From assembly GCA_023412975.1 (NCBI GenBank), contig JAEZRB010000020.1:1-16528 (forward strand): 16,528 bases of DNA, in the 5' to 3' direction. The stretch is from Bacteroidota bacterium (GTDB lineage Bacteria; Bacteroidota; Bacteroidia; Chitinophagales; Chitinophagaceae). Numbering within the stretch: position 1 is the stretch's first letter; each line of letters opens with the position of its first letter. Below the pieces are notes generated by a model. The model had not been told where the DNA came from. It saw only the letters and a program-made list of their open reading frames with translations, and searched no databases. The translations under genes were made by a program, and so were the position numbers. This document shows, piece by piece, positions 7,026-14,240 of the stretch.

Positions 7026-7769
7026 ATGAGCATTGACTTGCGTGATATCAGCACAAAGGCGCCACAGGATTTAAATAAAGATGAGATAAAAGACAAGACC
7101 CAGGCCATACTGGATGAGCTGGATCAATTGCAAAACCTCCTGTACGCGGAGAATAAACATGCCGTCCTCATCGTGATCCAGGGCATGGATGCCAGTGGCA
7201 AGGATGGTTTGATCCGGGATGTACTGGGAAATATGAATCCCCAGGGTGTAAAAGTGGTATCCTTCAAAGCGCCAACCGAGGAGGAACTGAGCCACGACTT
7301 TCTTTGGCGGATCCACCGGCATGCACCGGCCCGGGGAATGATCCAGGTTTTTAATCGCTCACATTATGAAGATATCATCGTCACCCGTGTGCATCAATGG
7401 TGTGATGATGAGACTGCGGCCAGGAGAATAAAGGCGATCAATGACTTTGAGCAATTGTTACAGGAACACAATTCGACACAGATCCTGAAGATTTACCTCC
7501 ATGTTTCCCAGGAGGAACAACAGGAAAGACTGCGCGAGCGAATGCAAGACCCCGCTAAGATGTGGAAGTACAATGAAAAGGATTTTGAAGAAGCAAAACG
7601 TTGGGACACATATAGGCAGATGTACCAGGATTGCTTTGAAAAATGTAATAACCCGGAGTGGATGATCGTGCCCGCTGATCAAAACTGGTATAAGGAATAT
7701 GTAGTCGCCGTAGCCTTGCGGGATACGTTGAAAAAACTGGACATGAAGTTTCCTGGTTTGAAAAAATAG
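7026..7769 (+). CDS. PPK2-family polyphosphate kinase
   Basis: A 247-residue PPK2 enzyme, a P-loop kinase that transfers phosphate between polyphosphate and nucleotides. Walker A is GMDASGKD (53-60). The Walker B-like segment is VFNRSHYEDI (108-117). SFKAPTEEELSHDFLWR sits between them, and the lid region reads DPAKMWKYNEKDFEEAKRWD. The FNRSHYED form resembles the class III group, some of whose members phosphorylate AMP as well as ADP; that subclass call is inference. The ATG at 7026 is chosen because upstream in-frame starts would run through the frr terminator. A single PPK2 domain of normal length is present. No other polyphosphate gene is nearby, and it appears to be transcribed alone. 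Confidence 0.92.
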   Translation: MSIDLRDISTKAPQDLNKDEIKDKTQAILDELDQLQNLLYAENKHAVLIVIQGMDASGKDGLIRDVLGNMNPQGVKVVSFKAPTEEELSHDFLWRIHRHAPARGMIQVFNRSHYEDIIVTRVHQWCDDETAARRIKAINDFEQLLQEHNSTQILKIYLHVSQEEQQERLRERMQDPAKMWKYNEKDFEEAKRWDTYRQMYQDCFEKCNNPEWMIVPADQNWYKEYVVAVALRDTLKKLDMKFPGLKK

Positions 7770-7860
7770 ATAGCAAACGTTCTTAATAAGTTTTTTTTGT
7801 AGTTTGATGCTTTCGTAGAATCTTCACTATTATTTTATCATATCACCAAAAACTTTTATT

Positions 7861-8229
7861 ATGGGAATGCTAAAAGAATTCAGAGATTTTGCTTTGAAGG
7901 GCAATGTCGTTGACCTGGCTGTTGCGGTCATCATTGGCGCCGCTTTCGGTGCCATCATCTCTTCATTGGTTGATGATGTGATCACACCTTTACTGTTAAC
8001 CCCTGCACTTGACGCTGTAGGCGCTAAGGATATCGACCAATTGGCCTGGGGAGCTGTGAAGTATGGTAATTTCCTGTCAGCGGTCATCAAGTTCCTCGTG
8101 ATCGCCTTTGTGCTGTTCCTGATATTGAAGGGGATGAATAAAGTAATAAAAAAGAAAGAAGCGGCGCCTGCGCCTACTCCGGAGGACATACTTTTATTGC
8201 GTGAAATAAGAGATTCCCTAAAAAAATAG
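7861..8229 (+). CDS. mscL: Large-conductance mechanosensitive channel
   Basis: A 122-residue MscL, the homopentameric inner-membrane pore that opens under membrane tension to release solutes on hypo-osmotic shock. The N-terminal helix and first membrane segment MLKEFRDFALKGNVVDLAVA and IIGAAFGAIISSLVDDVITP closely follow the family pore-lining helix. A short periplasmic loop leads to the second helix (YGNFLSAVIKFLVIAFVLFL). A charged KKK stretch and a C-terminal helix ending in LLLREIRDSLKK follow. It is somewhat shorter than the E. coli protein (136), mainly in the periplasmic loop. The ATG start is unambiguous. It is flanked by ~90- and 220-base spacers, so it is likely monocistronic. Confidence 0.95.
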   Translation: MGMLKEFRDFALKGNVVDLAVAVIIGAAFGAIISSLVDDVITPLLLTPALDAVGAKDIDQLAWGAVKYGNFLSAVIKFLVIAFVLFLILKGMNKVIKKKEAAPAPTPEDILLLREIRDSLKK

Positions 8230-8245
8230 CATAGGGTGACAGTGT

Positions 8246-8275
8246 TGCAGCGCCATCCCCGGGGCCGGTGCTGCA
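8246..8275 (+). terminator. Stable hairpin after mscL, possible terminator
   Basis: TGCAGCGCC pairs with GGTGCTGCA (9 bp with one G-T wobble) 16 bases after the mscL stop. The loop contains the further self-complementary CCCCGGGG. Only a weak T-tract follows (TATTTCCCTT), so this may be a weak terminator or an RNA-stabilising 3' hairpin. Confidence 0.5.
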
Positions 8276-8287
8276 GCATATTTCCCT

Positions 8288-8295
8288 TACTTTTG
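8288..8295 (+). promoter_or_regulatory. Candidate -7 promoter element upstream of scpA
   Basis: TACTTTTG matches TAnnTTTG exactly and is followed by a C. It lies 155 bases before the scpA start, so it would imply a long leader carrying the heptad repeats at 8336-8363. It could be fortuitous. Confidence 0.3.
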
Positions 8296-8335
8296 CAGGG
8301 GCGGACGTATTACGACCTGCCTGCAGCCAGCTTTA

Positions 8336-8363
8336 ATATTGAGCTTTGAATATGGAGCATTGA
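8336..8363. repeat. Four tandem heptads of the NNNTTGA type
   Basis: Four contiguous 7-base units, alternating AT-starting and GC-starting, each end in GA (consensus (AT/GC)NTTGA, one G for T). Read as a 14-mer the two copies differ at two positions. It lies in the mscL-scpA spacer. Confidence 0.55.
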
Positions 8364-8449
8364 ACCATCCAGGAACTGTGATAAAATGCTCAAAATTTTT
8401 TTCATTGATCAATAGAGATGGCCGCTTTATCTAAAAACATAAGCTGAAC

Positions 8450-9262
8450 GTGAATAATACTTCTTACCAGATCAAACTCGCCCAGTTTGAAGGCCCGTTT
8501 GACCTGCTTTTATTCTTTATTGAAAGAGACGAGCTGGATATTTATAATATTCCCATCACCCGGATCACTAATGATTTCCTGGATTATATCCACCAGCAGG
8601 AAGCGGTGAACATCGAGTTGTCGAGCGAGTTCATCCTTTTTGTATCCACCCTGATGCGTATAAAAGCCAAAATGCTCCTTCCCCGTAAGGAACTGGATGC
8701 GCAGGGTAACGAGATTGATCCACGCGAAGAACTGGTAAACAAGATCCTTGAATACAAAAAATTCAAGGAAGCATCCGCGCAGATGGCAGAGATGGAAGCC
8801 ATGCGTATGCTGATGGTAAAACGCGGGAATATCCAGAAGGAATTGTCGAATATTGGAGAAGAAGCAGGAGAGGGCACCGAAATTCAGAATATTACCATCT
8901 TCAAACTGATGAAGGCCTTCGAAAAGGCCATGCAGAAGTATTCCGACAGGATCAATAAGCCTGTGCACACAGTAGTGCAATACCGGTACACAATGGAAAG
9001 CAGCCGGCAGGAGATGCTGTCACTAGCTCGTGAAGAAAAGACCCTTGCGTTTGAAAAAATATTTGAAAAAACTGAGAACCGGGTACACGCTATCTTTTTA
9101 TTCCTGTCACTGCTTGAACTGGATCAGGGAAAATTTTTGAAGATCATCATAGGTGAAGGACGAAATAATTTCATCATCGAATACAATGAGCCGGAACAAA
9201 GACTGGCAGAACTGGAAGAAGAAAATCCCACCGCACCTGATGAGCCGGTCGGGGAATCTTAA
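8450..9262 (+). CDS. scpA: Segregation and condensation protein A (SMC-complex kleisin)
   Basis: A 270-residue ScpA, the kleisin that bridges the SMC dimer and recruits ScpB for chromosome compaction and segregation. The N-terminal signature YQIKLAQFEGPFDLLLFFIE and DIYNIPITRITNDFLDYI is clear. A charged middle region follows, then the C-terminal winged-helix segment RVHAIFLFLSLLELDQGKF that binds an SMC head. The start is a GTG at 8450. This is effectively forced: an in-frame TAA lies at 8432-8434, and the first in-frame ATG falls well after the conserved N-terminal domain. A nine-residue open frame (8418-8447) ends 2 bases before the GTG. scpB is not adjacent. OsmC follows after only 21 bases and may be co-transcribed. 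Confidence 0.93.
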   Translation: MNNTSYQIKLAQFEGPFDLLLFFIERDELDIYNIPITRITNDFLDYIHQQEAVNIELSSEFILFVSTLMRIKAKMLLPRKELDAQGNEIDPREELVNKILEYKKFKEASAQMAEMEAMRMLMVKRGNIQKELSNIGEEAGEGTEIQNITIFKLMKAFEKAMQKYSDRINKPVHTVVQYRYTMESSRQEMLSLAREEKTLAFEKIFEKTENRVHAIFLFLSLLELDQGKFLKIIIGEGRNNFIIEYNEPEQRLAELEEENPTAPDEPVGES

Positions 9263-9283
9263 TACATTTAAAAAACTTTAATC

Positions 9284-9700
9284 ATGAAAAGATTTGCAAC
9301 TGCAAACTGGAAAGGTTCAGGAAAAGAAGGAAAGGGCACCAATTCTACCCAATCTGGCATTCTAAACAACACACAGTATTCTTTCAAAAGCCGTTTTGAG
9401 GAAGGTACCGGTACCAACCCCGAGGAACTGGTAGCTGCGGCGCATGCAGGTTGCTTTTCGATGAAACTAAGTTTTGTACTAAACGCCGCGGGATTTACTG
9501 CCGATAATATTGATACCAAATGCACGATCGACCTCGACCCGGCCGCAGGCGCTATTGTGGGAAGTCATTTGGAAGTTAAGGCGACGGTGCCCGGCATTGA
9601 TGCTGCTAAATTTGCCGAATGTGCAGCTGAGGCCAAGGCCAACTGCCCGATCAGCAAGTTGCTGAATACAAATATCACCATGGACGCAAGCCTGGTTTAG
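9284..9700 (+). CDS. OsmC/Ohr-family peroxiredoxin-like protein
   Basis: A 138-residue OsmC-family protein, a homodimeric thiol peroxidase that reduces organic hydroperoxides. Both catalytic cysteines are present: Cys57 in AAAHAGCFSM and Cys121 in ANCPISKLL. The partner arginine and glutamates are in SRFEEG (Arg37, Glu39-40). The GTNPEELVAAAHAGCF stretch and GILNNTQYSF point to the OsmC subfamily rather than Ohr. The N-terminus MKRFATANWKGSGKEGKG is typical. Length is normal. The ATG lies 21 bases after scpA; its own promoter is not evident in that short gap. The role is probably oxidative or osmotic stress protection. Confidence 0.92.
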   Translation: MKRFATANWKGSGKEGKGTNSTQSGILNNTQYSFKSRFEEGTGTNPEELVAAAHAGCFSMKLSFVLNAAGFTADNIDTKCTIDLDPAAGAIVGSHLEVKATVPGIDAAKFAECAAEAKANCPISKLLNTNITMDASLV

Positions 9701-9748
9701 ACTTTCTAACTTTTGGAATTCATGAAATCGAAGTGCCGCTGGGTTTAC

Positions 9749-10390
9749 TTATTCGTAGATCCAGAGCAACAACGGTTTTTTTGAAGCATTGATAATTTGC
9801 CTTAGGTATAGCAGGAAACCCGGCGAAACCGTGGGGCAGCCATCGCTTTGACAGATCTCATCGGCTATGGCCGCCTCCGGAACACATTCGTGTGCATGCA
9901 GGACAACATAACGTTTAAATGCGTTGTTGTTTGTCTTATCCATGCCATGCAGTTTATAAGCAAGGCCAAAACGGCCATGGTATGAATGACCGATCTTGTA
10001 TTTCCCCAAAGATGTACATCCAGAGCCGATCGTGTTGCTGTACTTGCGACCTACCAGCCAGTCCTCGTAGCAGCGCCCATGGGTGACCAGTCCGGCATTC
10101 ACCAAACTGTCTTTTTTAAGATTGAAAACAAAAAACCTTGCCTGCCCTGAAGGGAGGCTCATGTCTAAAAGAAAACAGATCTTATCATTGTAATCTTTCT
10201 GTTTTACAAATTCACGTGCGGCGGCTGCCTTGTTCTTTGCCTTAATAAGATATTCAGCGGTGACGACGGGAATTTCTTCAGGTTTGATATCAGGTGAGAA
10301 AGATCGTAGCACTCCCAAACTGGATGAATACAGCCATGTGGCGGCGATGAGAAAAGAAAAAGCCGGCAGCAGGAAACGTGGACTCAGCAT
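9749..10390 (-). CDS. YkuD_2-type murein L,D-transpeptidase-like protein
   Basis: A 213-residue exported protein matching the 'murein L,D-transpeptidase catalytic domain' family, enzymes (or relatives) that form or exchange 3-3 peptide cross-links in peptidoglycan. An N-terminal hydrophobic segment (about 5-26) acts as signal peptide or anchor. The catalytic region shows GSGCTSLGKYKIG, YKLHGMDKTNNNAFKRYVVLH with histidines near 165 and 167, and SDGCPTVSP with the predicted nucleophile Cys185. A TTG start 11 codons upstream is possible, but the ATG at 10390 gives a cleaner signal sequence. It converges on osmC and is 81 bases after the preceding minus-strand gene. Enzymatic activity is inferred from family residues only. 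Confidence 0.85.
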   Translation of the reverse strand: MLSPRFLLPAFSFLIAATWLYSSSLGVLRSFSPDIKPEEIPVVTAEYLIKAKNKAAAAREFVKQKDYNDKICFLLDMSLPSGQARFFVFNLKKDSLVNAGLVTHGRCYEDWLVGRKYSNTIGSGCTSLGKYKIGHSYHGRFGLAYKLHGMDKTNNNAFKRYVVLHAHECVPEAAIADEICQSDGCPTVSPGFLLYLRQIINASKKPLLLWIYE

Positions 10391-10471
10391 AAGTTTATCA
10401 ATTAATAACAGATGCTTTATCAACGAAAATCCATAAAATAAATTTTAGATACCAGCATTCTAAGCCTATTG

Positions 10472-11128
10472 TTAGTCTATTCCAAAACAGTATATCGTAC
10501 TTGAGCCATCCATACTACCCAAACCCATATTGAGCATGGTAAAAGCGTATTCGCCGGCGGGCAGATTTTTATCGATGACCAGCTCCCAATAGCCATCTTT
10601 TATTTTTTTGATACTGAAAGTGTATTTATCACTTGATTGCAATTTCTTTCCTCCAAAAGCACCTGGCGCTTTTTGCATCAGAACTTTTCTTTTTCCTTTG
10701 GCGACGTCAGTTTTGTACAAGGTGATCGTTTTTACCGGATCGTTCATGGCACTCATGGAACCCGCCGAGGCATTCATCATTGACGGATCAATTCCGTTTG
10801 CCCTCAACATGGAATCCTGTTCAGTCGAAGAAGCTTGCCCGCCGCCCGCGGTATTGGTAAAGATGAAAGAGAGCCCCGGACCCTTAGTAAGCCTGACCGA
10901 AGATTTTTCACCTTCGAGAATATATCCGTTTTCATATCCTCCAAAGCCGGCCGCTTTGGTTTTCATTTCCATGTTAGCACTTTCTTTTTCCAGGCGTACC
11001 AATGAATACACGCTATCTTTTTTCAGGAAATAAATTTCGTTGCTAAACTCAGGATCAGGGTATTCCTGTGGATTTGCAGCAATAGTCACATATAGCAGAG
11101 CGGTTACCAAAACAGCATATCTTTTCAT
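10472..11128 (-). CDS. Secreted protein of unknown function
   Basis: A 218-residue protein with a signal peptide (MKRYAVLVTALLYVTIAANPQ, cleavage expected near residue 18-20). I do not recognise a named domain. The body is polar, with beta-strand-like segments and a serine/methionine/glycine-rich stretch in the middle (around DPSMMNASAGSMSAMND). The last third (YTFSIKKIKDGYWELVIDKNLPAGEYAF) ends like a small beta-sandwich. The frame extends upstream to 11215, but that would overlap the preceding gene, whereas the ATG at 11128 leaves 13 bases after its stop and supplies the signal peptide. The tight spacing implies one operon with the outer-membrane beta-barrel gene. Periplasmic or outer-membrane location is likely. 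Confidence 0.75.
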   Translation of the reverse strand: MKRYAVLVTALLYVTIAANPQEYPDPEFSNEIYFLKKDSVYSLVRLEKESANMEMKTKAAGFGGYENGYILEGEKSSVRLTKGPGLSFIFTNTAGGGQASSTEQDSMLRANGIDPSMMNASAGSMSAMNDPVKTITLYKTDVAKGKRKVLMQKAPGAFGGKKLQSSDKYTFSIKKIKDGYWELVIDKNLPAGEYAFTMLNMGLGSMDGSSTIYCFGID

Positions 11129-11141
11129 AGCCAAAGATTTA

Positions 11142-11792
11142 TTAGTCTTGTTGTTGCCTTTTTTTCGAGTCCTGTTGTTTTCCAAAGCGCCATCCAAGGT
11201 AGATCTGGAACACATTATTCTTAACGTCTACCTTGGGAATAAAGGAAGGTTCCCCTGTTGAAGTATCGTAGGCACTGGGATCATATAACTTACTCAGGCT
11301 GATATTGACCCTGGCACCCAGTAATAAACCGGCTACCGGGTGAACTTCAATACCACCGCCATAACCATAGTCAAAGCGGTTGTACAGTTTCATTAAACCA
11401 TCGTAGGGGGTACCGGTACCAGGTGATGAACTGCTATCCACTTTTGCATTCAGGAGGTAAGCAATCTGAGCGCCAAGCATGATCGAGAAATACTTTGTGA
11501 TATTAATGGTCATGTATTGAGGCATCATAAGGTAATCCAGGTTTACATTCCCGGTATTTGTACCAGACTTATAATCATATCCCTGCCGGGAATAGATCAG
11601 TTCGGTTCTGGATCCAATCACGCCCTGGCTTGGAGGAGCCAGGAATACACCCGCATGCCATCCGGTTCGGCTACTATTGTTGATAGATGACGCTTTGGTT
11701 ACATTGGCAAAGTTGATACCCGCTTTTATACCGAACTGGGCCATCAGGGTGCCGGGGTTGATAAGCATCAGGTAGAGAATTAATTTTTTCAT
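11142..11792 (-). CDS. Outer-membrane beta-barrel protein (PorT-like / OMP_b-brl family)
   Basis: A 216-residue predicted outer-membrane beta-barrel. The signal peptide is MKKLILYLMLINPGTLMA, followed by the family-typical first strand QFGIKAGINFANV. Alternating strands rich in Gly and aromatics follow: GWHAGVFLA, SRTELIYSRQGYDYK, LDYLMMPQYMTINI, FDYGYGGGIEVHPV and LLLGARVNISLSKLYD. The last strand VFQIYLGWRF is followed by an unusual 11-residue charged/Gln tail (KQQDSKKRQQQD), whereas barrels normally end at an aromatic residue. The ATG at 11792 is preferred over one 16 codons upstream because it opens the signal peptide. It is probably the first gene of an operon with the secreted protein downstream. 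A heptad array and a repeated 24-bp element lie upstream. Confidence 0.82.
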   Translation of the reverse strand: MKKLILYLMLINPGTLMAQFGIKAGINFANVTKASSINNSSRTGWHAGVFLAPPSQGVIGSRTELIYSRQGYDYKSGTNTGNVNLDYLMMPQYMTINITKYFSIMLGAQIAYLLNAKVDSSSSPGTGTPYDGLMKLYNRFDYGYGGGIEVHPVAGLLLGARVNISLSKLYDPSAYDTSTGEPSFIPKVDVKNNVFQIYLGWRFGKQQDSKKRQQQD

Positions 11793-11843
11793 GGTAGTTT
11801 TTTTAAGTGAAATCGAAAACCCAACTGTGGTACTTGTCATTAG

Positions 11844-11898
11844 TAATTGGTAATTTGTAATTGGGGCCCCAATTCCGAATCGCCAATTCCAAATTCCC
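11844..11898. repeat. Opposed heptad arrays around a 16-bp perfect palindrome
   Basis: Three units of the TAATTGG type (11844-11864) are followed by GGCCCC and then four units of the AATTCCN type (11871-11898), all in strict 7-base register. The second set is the reverse-complement family of the first. At the junction AATTGGGG meets CCCCAATT, a perfect 16-bp palindrome (11859-11874). The whole can fold into a long interrupted hairpin. It lies upstream of the beta-barrel gene. Confidence 0.7.
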
Positions 11899-11938
11899 TG
11901 TCCAGGTTGGCAATTAAACTTACATGATTACTGATGCT

Positions 11939-11962
11939 GTTTCAATAGAACAAAAGTTATCG
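11939..11962. promoter_or_regulatory. 24-bp repeated element, copy 1 (upstream of beta-barrel operon)
   Basis: It contains GTTTCAATAGAAC (11939-11951) followed by AAAAGTTATCG. The same 24 bases recur at 14241-14264 with a single A/G difference. The 13-bp core is a dyad: GTT...A.T...AAC pairs exactly and the intervening positions keep purine/pyrimidine symmetry. It lies 147 bases before the beta-barrel start, and 107 bases past the end of the ZU5-like gene. Confidence 0.55.
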
Positions 11963-12069
11963 GTGAGCCTGACGTTAGATTAAGTGATTAGTGAAATTTC
12001 TCAAAGCATGTACTATGATGTGATTCCGGTCTCGCCAAAGGATATTTAAGCCGGTTCTAAGTTCGTTGT

Positions 12070-13476
12070 TTAGTCACGTATGGGTTCTATTGTAGCGATG
12101 ACATCTTCAGGGTTGGGTCGCCTGGTAACCACAGTATTCGTGGATAGGCTTATAAGTTGTTTTTCATTTTTGGCTTCGAAATTTAGCCATATTGGGAATG
12201 CATTCGGCGATGCGAATAGCGGCGTTGTCGGCGAGGCAAGGTTACTACCACAGGGTGGAAAATTAATGACCGGCATAACCAGTGGCGCGGCACTAAAAAA
12301 CACATTTACCTTTACCAGGCCATCCGGCGTCGGAAACAGACTGGACGTTCTAATTCCAGTTACGTTTATCAATCCTACGCAGGTGGCTGCATTAACATGA
12401 ATTGCCCTGCACCGCGTTTGCCTGATATGTACTTTGGCTAACTGGTTCTTAATCTCGGAAATACTTACCCGATCTTCAATTCCTACCCTCAGGCGGAAAA
12501 CGGATGTATCTGCCATTTCGCCACCATCCACTTTTATTTGATGATTTACGGTTACTTTAAACTCGTCATATAGCTTTACCCTGCACGTAAAGGTTGCCAG
12601 CTTTGACAAATGCGTTACACGCCTGGTCATTCTTCCTCTTTTGGCGGTACGGGTGGTTATATTTTCAACAAATACATCATTCAGTTTCAGTTGTACTTTT
12701 ATGGTATCAGCGGTCAATTTGGATGGGGCCTTATAGTTTGCTTTGATGGGCTGTCCTGGGATGGCGGCAATCGTTCCATGGCGGGTGCTGCCCCCGGAGT
12801 GGTCATTTACTTTCCATATAGCAAGCCGGTTGCCGCGATCGATGGTTTTGGGAAGAGCTGCGAGTTCATCCTCACCAGCGTCGGCGGCTGACACGGGAGG
12901 TTGAACGATGTTTAGTGCAAACGGGTGAGATTGTCCCACCTTTAAGGTTACACTGGTAACATTTAACTCCACTTCATTTCCATCCACAAAAGCAGAAAAA
13001 TGGGAAATATGACCGATAAGTTTATTTGCGGAGCTATCCCATTCTTCGTAGTTCCTGTATTCCCATTTACCATTGTGATCCTGTAAGGCCATAAATTTTA
13101 ACTCTGGGGGACAGGCTTCAGCTTCTTCATCACTATAGCGAAAAATAAGTTGGACGGGTTTGTGAAACCGGATGCCTGAAGGTTCGAATTGGTACGCTTT
13201 GTTTGCATTAGGTATAACCGATGTTATGGGCCGAATGCTGATCTCTGTCGCTATATTCAACGCCCCGGCAGGAAAGATCAGGTCCAGGTTTCCGTCGTCT
13301 GAACTAATCGTCCCACCTTCAGGGCCTATCATCTTACTTGTTTTATTTCCAGCAGGTGTACCGATGCTTGTGGAATCCGGTAGTGGGATAAAGTGCAGCT
13401 CTATACTGTCATTTTCCTGGGCATAGACTTCAAATATGCCAATAAAAAAAAATAGTATAAGTAATAGTTTCTTCAT
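12070..13476 (-). CDS. Secreted protein with ZU5-like and Ig-like regions
   Basis: A 468-residue exported protein. The signal peptide is MKKLLLILFFFIGIFEVYA (cleavage near 19-20); no lipobox Cys is seen. Residues about 48-165 resemble a ZU5-type beta domain: GPEGGTISSDDGNLDLIFPA, GALNIATEISIRPI and the closing GHISHFSAFVDG. ZU5-like domains of bacterial surface proteins typically have this 'GG-v...L.vP.GAL' layout. Residues about 168-265 look like a bacterial Ig-like domain (AIWKVNDHSGG ... GTIAAI ... ANYKAPS). The C-terminal ~200 residues are not recognised; they include a basic patch (TRTAKRGRMTRRVTHLSK). The ATG at 13476 opens the signal peptide. It follows the response regulator by 100 bases on the same strand. 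A surface or periplasmic role is likely; the ligand is unknown. Confidence 0.75.
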   Translation of the reverse strand: MKKLLLILFFFIGIFEVYAQENDSIELHFIPLPDSTSIGTPAGNKTSKMIGPEGGTISSDDGNLDLIFPAGALNIATEISIRPITSVIPNANKAYQFEPSGIRFHKPVQLIFRYSDEEAEACPPELKFMALQDHNGKWEYRNYEEWDSSANKLIGHISHFSAFVDGNEVELNVTSVTLKVGQSHPFALNIVQPPVSAADAGEDELAALPKTIDRGNRLAIWKVNDHSGGSTRHGTIAAIPGQPIKANYKAPSKLTADTIKVQLKLNDVFVENITTRTAKRGRMTRRVTHLSKLATFTCRVKLYDEFKVTVNHQIKVDGGEMADTSVFRLRVGIEDRVSISEIKNQLAKVHIRQTRCRAIHVNAATCVGLINVTGIRTSSLFPTPDGLVKVNVFFSAAPLVMPVINFPPCGSNLASPTTPLFASPNAFPIWLNFEAKNEKQLISLSTNTVVTRRPNPEDVIATIEPIRD

Positions 13477-13576
13477 AAAAATGAAGTGAATAGCGTACAA
13501 TCAGTGAAACCAATCACCCGGAACTATATATATCAAGTCCACGTGAGAACCCGTGCAGAAAAACCTCGTTGAGTTA

Positions 13577-14206
13577 TCAATGTTTTCCAAATGCTTTGTT
13601 GATCGCTTCGGTCCGGTTTTGAACATGCAATTTTTCGTATATCTTATGTATATGTTGCCTGATTGTACTGACGGATATATCCAGGCGGTCGGCAATTTCT
13701 TTATACAACAATCCTTTTGAAAGCCATTGTAAAACCTCGTTTTCGCGTTTGCTGAGCGCCACCGTTGGCTCCTGTTCCGCATGTTCCTCCCGGAAAATGG
13801 ATACCAGTTTGCGGGCAATGGTTGAACTCATCGGACTTCCGCCATGGTGAAGTTCCATCAGTGATTCCGCCATATGTAACAGGCCTGTATTTTTCAGCAG
13901 GTAACCCGAAGCGCCGGCTTTTAAAGCCTCGAAGACCTTTTCATCATTTTCATAAACAGTAAACATCATAAACTGGGTAGATGGGGTCTTGCTCTTTAAC
14001 TGCCGGATACAATCAATACCATTCATACCTGGCAGGTTAATGTCCATAATTACGATATCTGGTCGGAGGAGGGGTATTTCATACAAGGCTTCCTCGGCTG
14101 TTTTGAAAGTGTCGAGTATCCTGAACTCAGGACTTAAGGCCAGAAAATTCTTAAGACCATCCCTAACCTCGTCGAGGTCTTCCACTATTGCCAGCGTAAT
14201 ACTCAT
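13577..14206 (-). CDS. NarL/LuxR-family two-component response regulator
   Basis: A 209-residue response regulator. The receiver domain (1-120) has the acidic pair Glu9-Asp10, phospho-acceptor Asp55 in IMDINLPGMNG, Thr83 and Lys105 in GYLLKNTG, all the residues needed for phosphorylation. The LuxR-type helix-turn-helix (about 150-205) reads LSKRENEVLQWLSKG, YKEIADRLDISVSTIRQHI, IYEKLHVQNRTEAI, with a normal recognition helix. It lies 52 bases after a HisKA_3 kinase on the same strand, its evident partner. A 24-bp repeat with a dyad core overlaps the kinase stop and ends 34 bases before this start codon, which suggests autoregulation or an internal promoter. The ATG start is unambiguous. Confidence 0.95.
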   Translation of the reverse strand: MSITLAIVEDLDEVRDGLKNFLALSPEFRILDTFKTAEEALYEIPLLRPDIVIMDINLPGMNGIDCIRQLKSKTPSTQFMMFTVYENDEKVFEALKAGASGYLLKNTGLLHMAESLMELHHGGSPMSSTIARKLVSIFREEHAEQEPTVALSKRENEVLQWLSKGLLYKEIADRLDISVSTIRQHIHKIYEKLHVQNRTEAINKAFGKH

Positions 14207-14240
14207 AAACGAAGGTCGAATATAATCAGGTCGGAATTGC

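Noticed and set aside
7780..7800. Possible terminator after ppk2 with a run of eight T
   Set aside because: The T-run is good but the preceding stem is at most four or five weak pairs, so I could not support a hairpin.
7830..8279. A 149-codon open frame antisense to mscL
   Set aside because: It almost wholly mirrors the conserved mscL gene, and its composition looks like a shadow of the coding strand with no recognisable domain.
11129..11215. An upstream start for the unknown secreted protein
   Set aside because: It would overlap the end of the beta-barrel gene and bury the signal peptide 29 residues inside the protein.
12610..12891. A 93-codon plus-strand frame inside the ZU5-like gene
   Set aside because: It is antisense to a gene with a clear signal peptide and domains; no independent evidence of coding.
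13528..13560. TATATATA and CACGTG palindromes between the regulator and the ZU5-like gene
   Set aside because: They are short, common sequences without a T-run or a second copy; not enough to call a terminator or operator.
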